From positions 1 to 16,646 of the forward strand of contig CALBJL010000052.1 of NCBI GenBank assembly GCA_937893485.1: DNA of 16,646 nucleotides. The letters are read 5' to 3'. The translations under genes were made by a program, and so were the position numbers. The notes under the pieces are model-generated. The model did not search any database and was not told where the DNA came from. It saw only the letters and a list, made by a program, of their open reading frames with translations. Numbering within the stretch: position 1 is the first letter of the stretch; each line of letters opens with the position of its first letter. Origin of the DNA: an uncultured bacterium (GTDB lineage Bacteria > Bacillota > Clostridia > Lachnospirales > Lachnospiraceae). Below, piece by piece: positions 12,074 through 16,646 of this stretch.

Positions 12074-12622
12074 ATGAGAGTAGGAACCGGATATGATGTA
12101 CATCGTCTGGTGGAAGGGCGCAAGCTGATCTTGGGCGGAGTGGAGATCCCGCACACGCTGGGACTGCTGGGTCACTCGGATGCGGATGTACTCGTACACG
12201 CGGTGATGGATGCGTTGCTCGGAGCGGCGGCGCTCGGAGATATCGGGCAGCACTTTCCGGACACAGATCCGGCGTATGAGGGCGCGGACAGTCTGGGGCT
12301 GCTTGCACAGGTCGGACAGCTCTTGCAGGACGAGGGCTATGTGATCGGCAATATTGATGCGACGGTGATTGCACAAAAGCCGAAGCTCGCACCGCATATT
12401 GCACAAATGAAAGAAAATATCGCAAAAACACTCGGACTCGACCTGTCACAGGTGAATGTCAAGGCGACGACCGAGGAGCATCTGGGCTTTACCGGCAGGG
12501 AGGAAGGCATCAGTGCACAGGCAATCTGTGCGCTCGACAACCTGTTTGACGCGAGCGTCGCGGTAGCAGATTCCGGTCGCAGCTGCAGCGGCTGTGGCGG
12601 CTGTGCTGCCAGACAGCGGTAG
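12074..12622 (+). CDS. ispF: 2-C-methyl-D-erythritol 2,4-cyclodiphosphate synthase (182 aa)
   Basis: Cyclises CDP-methylerythritol phosphate in the non-mevalonate isoprenoid pathway. The protein starts with the family hallmark MRVGTGYDVHRL; metal ligands are D8, H10 and H42, and GHSDADVLVHAVMDALLGA, DIGQHFPDTD and NVKATTEEHLGFTGREEG are typical. I chose ATG 12074 because the family begins here, although in-frame ATGs at 12026 and 12053 would add 16 or 7 residues. The usual length is about 157-160 aa; here ~20 extra residues follow, including a Cys/Gly-rich SCSGCGGC tail that is not part of the fold. It probably belongs to the same locus as cysS downstream; ispD is not in the window. Confidence 0.93.
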   Translation: MRVGTGYDVHRLVEGRKLILGGVEIPHTLGLLGHSDADVLVHAVMDALLGAAALGDIGQHFPDTDPAYEGADSLGLLAQVGQLLQDEGYVIGNIDATVIAQKPKLAPHIAQMKENIAKTLGLDLSQVNVKATTEEHLGFTGREEGISAQAICALDNLFDASVAVADSGRSCSGCGGCAARQR

Positions 12623-12769
12623 AAACTGCGGGTGACTGCTTTTGCTGGAGAGACTAAGATGCGACAGCAGACGCGGGAGCAGAGACTGGGAAAAACTACG
12701 AAGAAATAAAATGATAAAATAAAAAGGGCATCATATCACATAGAAGCGAAGCAAAGAAGGGATAAAAGC

Positions 12770-14176
12770 ATGAAAATTTTTAACACAATGACCAGACAAA
12801 AAGAAGAATTTGTGCCGCTTGAGGATGGAAAGGTCAGCATGTATGTGTGCGGACCGACCGTATACAACCTCATTCATATCGGCAATGCCAGACCGATGAT
12901 CGTGTTTGACACATTCCGCCGCTATTTAGAGTACAAGGGCTATGATGTAAACTATGTTTCCAATTTCACGGATGTGGACGACAAGATCATCAAAAAAGCC
13001 AACGAGGAGGGCGTGGATGCGTCCGTCATTTCCGAACGCTATATCGCAGAGTGCAAAAAGGACATGGCAGACATGAATGTCAAGCCCGCGACGACACATC
13101 CGCTCGCCACGAAAGAGATTCAGGGAATGATCGATATGATATCCACACTGATCGAGAAAGGCTATGCGTATGCGGCGGCAGACGGCACTGTGTACTACCG
13201 GACACGCAAATTTGCGGAATACGGAAAACTTTCACATAAAAATCTCGATGATTTACAGGCAGGACACCGCGACATCAAGGTGACCGGTGATCTGAAGGAG
13301 GATGCGCTTGATTTCGTGCTCTGGAAACCGAAAAAAGAGGGAGAGCCTTACTGGGAGTCCCCGTGGTGTGACGGCAGACCGGGTTGGCACATCGAGTGCT
13401 CCGTCATGTCCAAAAAATATCTCGGCGATGAGATCGACATCCATGCCGGCGGCGAGGATCTGATCTTCCCGCACCACGAGAATGAGATCGCACAGTCAGA
13501 GGCAGCCAACGGCGTACCGTTTGCAAAATACTGGATGCACAACGGATTTTTGAATATCAACAACCAGAAAATGTCAAAGTCACTCGGCAATTTCTTTACC
13601 GTGCGTGACATTGCAGAAAAATATGACCTTCAGGTGCTGCGCTTTTTCATGCTGAGTGCACATTACAGAAGTCCGCTGAACTTCTCTGCTGATCTGATGG
13701 AGGCAGCGAAAAACGGACTGGAGCGTATCCGCACAGCAGGCAGCACGTTAAAACGCCAGATGGAGGCGGCTGCGGCAGAGGAAATGTCCGATGCAGAGCG
13801 CACTTCGTATGAGGAGACGGCTGCTTATGTAGAGAAATTTGAGGCTGCGATGGACGATGATGCGAACACGGCAGATGCGGTATCGGCAGTCTTTGAGCTG
13901 GTAAAATATATCAACACCAACGCCAGCTCCGACAACAGCAGGGAATATTTACAAAAGCTCTATGATCGTCTGGATACGCTGTGCGGCGTGCTCGGCATCA
14001 TTTTAGAGCAGAAGGAGGAGCTGCTTGATGCGGATGTCGAGGCGCTGATTCAGGAGCGTACCGATGCAAAGAAGGCGAAAAACTTTGCCAGAGCGGATGA
14101 GATCCGCGATCAGCTCAAGGATATGGGTATTTTATTGGAAGACACCAGAGAAGGCGTGAAATGGAAACGGGCTTAA
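12770..14176 (+). CDS. cysS: Cysteinyl-tRNA synthetase (468 aa)
   Basis: Charges tRNA-Cys with cysteine. Class I signatures are present: CGPTVYNLIHIGNARP (zinc-ligand Cys27 and the HIGH-type HIGN at 36-39) and KMSKS at residues 267-271. The WHIECS and FPHHENEIAQSEA segments supply the remaining zinc-site and cysteine-binding residues. The length is normal (about 460-470 aa). ATG 12770 follows AGAAGGGA. The 147-bp gap from ispF contains no T-box that I can see (no specifier stem plus TGG-type antiterminator). The stop lies inside the start of mrnC, with a 16-base overlap. Confidence 0.97.
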   Translation: MKIFNTMTRQKEEFVPLEDGKVSMYVCGPTVYNLIHIGNARPMIVFDTFRRYLEYKGYDVNYVSNFTDVDDKIIKKANEEGVDASVISERYIAECKKDMADMNVKPATTHPLATKEIQGMIDMISTLIEKGYAYAAADGTVYYRTRKFAEYGKLSHKNLDDLQAGHRDIKVTGDLKEDALDFVLWKPKKEGEPYWESPWCDGRPGWHIECSVMSKKYLGDEIDIHAGGEDLIFPHHENEIAQSEAANGVPFAKYWMHNGFLNINNQKMSKSLGNFFTVRDIAEKYDLQVLRFFMLSAHYRSPLNFSADLMEAAKNGLERIRTAGSTLKRQMEAAAAEEMSDAERTSYEETAAYVEKFEAAMDDDANTADAVSAVFELVKYINTNASSDNSREYLQKLYDRLDTLCGVLGIILEQKEELLDADVEALIQERTDAKKAKNFARADEIRDQLKDMGILLEDTREGVKWKRA

Positions 14177-14637
14177 ATGCGTACATCAAACAGCAATTCG
14201 GGATTGACCGGGATGTGGATATCCGCACGGTCAATCCGCTTACACTGGCGTATATCGGGGACGGCATCTACGAGCTGGTCGTCCGCTCCGTGATGGTGGC
14301 GCGGACAAATACACGCGCGGGGCTTCTGCACCGCCAGACGAGCCAGTATGTCAAGGCGGAGGCGCAGTCAAAAATGATGGATGTGCTGCTCCCTGTGCTC
14401 ACAGAGGAGGAAGAGAGCGTCTATCGGCGCGGGCGCAATGCCAAGTCACCGACCATGGCGAAAAATGCATCGGTCAGTGATTATCGCCGTGCGACCGGAT
14501 TTGAGGCGCTGATGGGCTATCTGTATCTGACCGACCGGATGGAGCGTATTGTGGTGCTGACAAAGCTCGCGCTGGATGCATATCATCCGAGAGAGGCGCG
14601 GTATGCGGAGGCACGGAATAAAAACAGACAGGAGTAA
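14161..14637 (+). CDS. mrnC: Mini-ribonuclease 3 (158 aa)
   Basis: Dimeric RNase III catalytic domain without a dsRNA-binding domain; in Bacillus it matures 23S rRNA termini. The core motif NPLTLAYIGDGIYELVVRS (about residues 21-39) is the family signature with its catalytic acidic residues. The second acidic cluster is in SVSDYRRATGFEALMGYLYL (about 103-122). The size fits. The ATG at 14161 lies within the last codons of cysS (out of frame), indicating translational coupling, and rlmB follows at once. The cysS-mrnC-rlmB order is conserved in Firmicutes and strongly supports the call. Confidence 0.95.
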   Translation: METGLNAYIKQQFGIDRDVDIRTVNPLTLAYIGDGIYELVVRSVMVARTNTRAGLLHRQTSQYVKAEAQSKMMDVLLPVLTEEEESVYRRGRNAKSPTMAKNASVSDYRRATGFEALMGYLYLTDRMERIVVLTKLALDAYHPREARYAEARNKNRQE

Positions 14638-14641
14638 TACA

Positions 14642-15418
14642 ATGGAAGATACACAGTTGCATGGACAGGAGACAGTGAGTGTGACAGAGACAAAGATCGA
14701 GGGCAGAAATGCGGTGCTGGAGGCATTCCGCTCCGGCAGGACGATCGACAAGCTCTATGTGCTCGATGGCTGTCAGGATGGACCGGTGCGCTCGATTGTG
14801 CGCGAGGCGAGAAAGCATGATACGATCTTGAATTTTGTGTCCAAGGAGCGTCTGGATCAGCTTTCCGAGACCGGAAAGCATCAGGGCGTGATCGCACAGT
14901 CTGCGGCATATTCTTATGCGGAGGTGGCGGATATTCTGCAGATCGCAAGAGACCGCGGGGAAGCCCCCTTTGTGATCCTGCTCGACAATATCGAAGATCC
15001 GCACAATCTCGGCGCGATCATCCGTACTGCGAATCTGGCAGGTGCGCATGGCGTGATCATACCGAAGCGCCGTGCAGTCGGACTCACGGCGACCGTTGCG
15101 AAGGCATCCGCCGGGGCGGTCAATTATACCCCCGTCGCAAAGGTAACGAACCTGACAAATACGATCGAGGATCTGAAAAAGGAAGGCATGTGGTTTGTGT
15201 GCGCGGATATGGGCGGCACGCAGATGTATGATCTGGATCTGAAAGGCTCGATCGGACTCGTGATCGGAAACGAGGGCGAGGGCGTGAGCAAGCTGGTGCG
15301 CGAGCACTGTGATATGATTGCATCGATCCCGATGAAGGGTGACATCAATTCGCTGAACGCATCCGTGGCATGCGGTGTGCTGGCGTATGAGATCGTGAGA
15401 CAGCGCCTGAAAGCATAG
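14642..15418 (+). CDS. rlmB: 23S rRNA 2'-O-methyltransferase of the RlmB/TrmH (SpoU) family (258 aa)
   Basis: SpoU-class SAM-dependent methyltransferase with an N-terminal substrate-binding domain (GRNAVLEAFRSGRTIDKLYVL, about residues 22-42). The catalytic knot domain has motif 1 NIEDPHNLGAIIRTAN, motif 2 IGLVIGNEGEG and motif 3 IPMKGDINSLNASVA. Start ATG 14642 follows AGGAG; an upstream in-frame ATG at 14576 lies inside mrnC and is rejected. By homology it methylates a guanosine of 23S rRNA, but the exact target nucleotide cannot be judged from sequence. sigH starts 41 bp downstream. Confidence 0.93.
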   Translation: MEDTQLHGQETVSVTETKIEGRNAVLEAFRSGRTIDKLYVLDGCQDGPVRSIVREARKHDTILNFVSKERLDQLSETGKHQGVIAQSAAYSYAEVADILQIARDRGEAPFVILLDNIEDPHNLGAIIRTANLAGAHGVIIPKRRAVGLTATVAKASAGAVNYTPVAKVTNLTNTIEDLKKEGMWFVCADMGGTQMYDLDLKGSIGLVIGNEGEGVSKLVREHCDMIASIPMKGDINSLNASVACGVLAYEIVRQRLKA

Positions 15419-15459
15419 GGCGGCTGGCGGCAACAGGACACAGACAGGGCGGTAGGACT

Positions 15460-16083
15460 ATGAATAAACATCCGTATGAAGATATCCGTGATGAGGAGCT
15501 GCTGGGGCAGTTGTCTGCCGGCAGCGACAGCATCACGGAGTATCTGTGTAAAAAATATAAACATCTGGTCATGAAAAAGGCGAATGCCCTCTATCTGATC
15601 GGAGCAGAGAAAGAGGATCTGATTCAGGAGGGGATGATCGGGTTGTTTAAGGCAATCCGCGATTTTTCGCCGGAAAAAGAGTCCTCTTTTTATCATTTTG
15701 CAGAGCTGTGCATCTCAAGACAGATGTATCATGCGATCGAGGCGTCGCGGCGGCTCAAGCATGCACCGCTCAATTCGTATGTGTCACTCTCTGCGGGCAG
15801 TGGCGAGGAGGATAGCGGGCTGACTTACGGGGATCTGATCGGGGATACGTCCGAGCACAATCCGGAGCGTCTGTTTATCGAGCAGGAGGACTACCAGAAT
15901 CTTTTTGCACAGCTTGAACAGCTGCTCAGTCCGATGGAAAAGCGGGTGTGTGACCTATATCTACAGGGAATGGATTACCGGCAGATTGCAGATTATATGG
16001 AAAAGTCACCGAAATCGATTGATAATGCGCTGCAGCGCATCCGCAAAAAGATCAGTGCCACAAATACCATTCGCGCCATATAA
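15460..16083 (+). CDS. sigH: RNA polymerase sigma-H-type factor (207 aa)
   Basis: Sigma-70 family. Region 2 is visible as EDLIQEGMIGLFKAIRDFSPEKESSFYHFAELCISRQMYHAI (about residues 48-88), and region 4 as LSPMEKRVCDLYLQGMDYRQIADYMEKSPKSIDNALQRIRKKI (about 155-198). The length and the position after rlmB match Bacillus sigH, the transition-state sigma factor for early sporulation. In Bacillus yacP lies between rlmB and sigH; it is absent here. ATG 15460 follows a weak GGCGGTAGG site. In a host whose ability to sporulate is unknown, it may control competence or stationary-phase genes instead. Confidence 0.9.
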   Translation: MNKHPYEDIRDEELLGQLSAGSDSITEYLCKKYKHLVMKKANALYLIGAEKEDLIQEGMIGLFKAIRDFSPEKESSFYHFAELCISRQMYHAIEASRRLKHAPLNSYVSLSAGSGEEDSGLTYGDLIGDTSEHNPERLFIEQEDYQNLFAQLEQLLSPMEKRVCDLYLQGMDYRQIADYMEKSPKSIDNALQRIRKKISATNTIRAI

Positions 16084-16096
16084 TTACCATTCGCGC
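16065..16096 (+). repeat. Short direct repeat spanning the end of sigH
   Basis: TACCATTCGCGC occurs at 16065-16076 (within the last sigH codons) and 16085-16096, exactly 20 bases apart. The second copy is followed by a T-run (16099-16104), but no good stem precedes it, so I do not call a terminator. It is probably a small local duplication. Confidence 0.5.
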
Positions 16097-16102
16097 TATT
16101 TT

Positions 16103-16131
16103 TTGGAAAAATATAAAATTTATGGTAGAAT
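16103..16131 (+). promoter_or_regulatory. Promoter for the last gene in the window
   Basis: TTGGAA (16103-16108), 17 bp, TAGAAT (16126-16131), with an extended -10 TGG directly before it (16123-16125). It lies in the 133-bp gap after sigH and points into the gene at 16217, which is therefore a separate transcription unit. Confidence 0.65.
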
Positions 16132-16216
16132 GAACGTAAGCAATGAGCAGTGAGCAGTGCCAATCGAAGATTTTGGGGATGCATTGCGAATATGTGAAGA
16201 AATAACAGGAGGGACT

Positions 16217-16646
16217 ATGTATATGGGAGAATTTATGAGAAAACGGTCACATTTTAGAGCCGTAATCTGTCTGATGTTAATACTTGCGATGACAGTGACG
16301 ATCCTGCCGGAGAATGTGCAGGCAGCAGTATATACGCCGGGACTCACGACGGACATGGCGGAGCGGGAGTCCGTGGCAGCGTTTCAGACCTATGGAAAGG
16401 CAGGAAAGGGCGGAGCGGGGATTTTGAATACCGTGCTGACTATCCCGGAGGGAGAGATTGTCTATCTGATGTATGAAAGAAACGCTTGTAATGGTATGTA
16501 TATCTACAGCGTGTTCTGGAAAGGAAGAATGTGGCAGGTCGATGCCAAGGATATCGTAGATCTGAAAGCCACGGAATATAATTCGGCATATGTGGAAAAA
16601 TGGGCAAGAGAGACGAAGACGGGCAAAACGGTGAAAGCGAAAAAGA
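16217..16646 (+). CDS. Secreted protein, N-terminal part (incomplete at window end)
   Basis: ATG 16217 follows a strong AGGAGGG; two further in-frame ATGs (16223, 16235) lie just downstream. The first ~40 residues form a signal peptide: basic MRKRSHFR, a hydrophobic core VICLMLILAMTVTIL, and a likely cleavage after VQA. The visible mature part (about 105 residues) has Gly/Lys/Ala-rich and beta-prone segments (VYLMYERNACNGMYIYSVFWKGRMWQVDAKDI) resembling an SH3-like extracellular domain, but no family is certain. The reading frame is open to the last base, so the protein continues beyond the window. Confidence 0.75.
   Translation, partial: MYMGEFMRKRSHFRAVICLMLILAMTVTILPENVQAAVYTPGLTTDMAERESVAAFQTYGKAGKGGAGILNTVLTIPEGEIVYLMYERNACNGMYIYSVFWKGRMWQVDAKDIVDLKATEYNSAYVEKWARETKTGKTVKAKK

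Noticed and set aside
12623..12769. T-box riboswitch before cysS
   Set aside because: The 147-bp gap is too short for a T-box leader and no T-box core motif or terminator/antiterminator pair is seen.
14474..15433. 319-aa minus-strand open frame opposite mrnC and rlmB
   Set aside because: His/Cys/Arg-rich translation typical of an antisense shadow of GC-rich codons; mrnC and rlmB are unmistakable on the + strand.
1..16646. CRISPR array, tRNA or rRNA genes
   Set aside because: No spaced repeat series and no cloverleaf or rRNA sequence was recognised on either strand.

Overview
The window looks like a piece of a Lachnospiraceae-type (monoderm, low-to-mid GC Firmicutes) chromosome carrying a complete, compact filamentous-phage (inovirus) prophage. 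The host assignment rests on the right half. There the order ispF-cysS-mrnC-rlmB-sigH resembles the Bacillus/Clostridia arrangement, and the genes use Gram-positive-style promoters and GGAGG-type ribosome sites. Base composition changes sharply: bases ~60-8616 are clearly AT-rich, while ~8700 onward is richer in G+C.

Prophage (60-8616). A 16-bp exact direct repeat (60-75 and 8601-8616) bounds the element, so one unit is about 8.54 kb. All genes lie on the + strand, mostly with unusual G-run ribosome sites (GGGGG to GGGGGGGG). From left to right: a Cys-rich hypothetical protein (141-473); a DNA-binding-like regulator candidate (492-1247); a small helical protein (1244-1531); a likely ssDNA-binding protein (1598-1900); a non-coding, hairpin-rich intergenic region (~1901-2172); four small proteins, three of them single-span membrane peptides (2173-2851); the likely major coat protein (2878-3072) followed by a terminator; a pIII-like adsorption protein (3157-5073); a pVI-like membrane protein (5076-5312); the Zot/pI assembly ATPase (5331-6038); a GC-rich hairpin cluster that probably contains the rolling-circle origin (6039-6149); an HUH two-tyrosine Rep (6165-6923); a small hypothetical protein with its own good promoter (7004-7282); a strong terminator; and an IS30-family DDE transposase (7379-8416) that probably serves as the integration enzyme. 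Four copies of a 16-bp near-palindrome (consensus GTTCAATCGATTGAAC) lie at key junctions and look like operators of a phage regulon. No secretin gene is present, as expected for a host without an outer membrane.

The prophage sits in an intergenic region between two host promoters that point away from each other: one on the - strand leaves the window at the left edge, and one on the + strand drives a YesL/DUF624 membrane protein gene at 8702.

Host region (8617-16646). A YesL-like gene, a DAHP synthase gene and a PucR/CdaR-type regulator gene are closely spaced and probably co-transcribed. A ~586-bp non-coding gap follows, holding a 437-bp element bounded by a 20-bp perfect inverted repeat and containing a long rod-like hairpin. 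Then come ispF (isoprenoid synthesis), cysS (cysteinyl-tRNA synthetase), mrnC and rlmB (23S rRNA maturation and 2'-O-methylation) and sigH (sigma factor). The window ends inside a gene for a secreted protein that has its own promoter.
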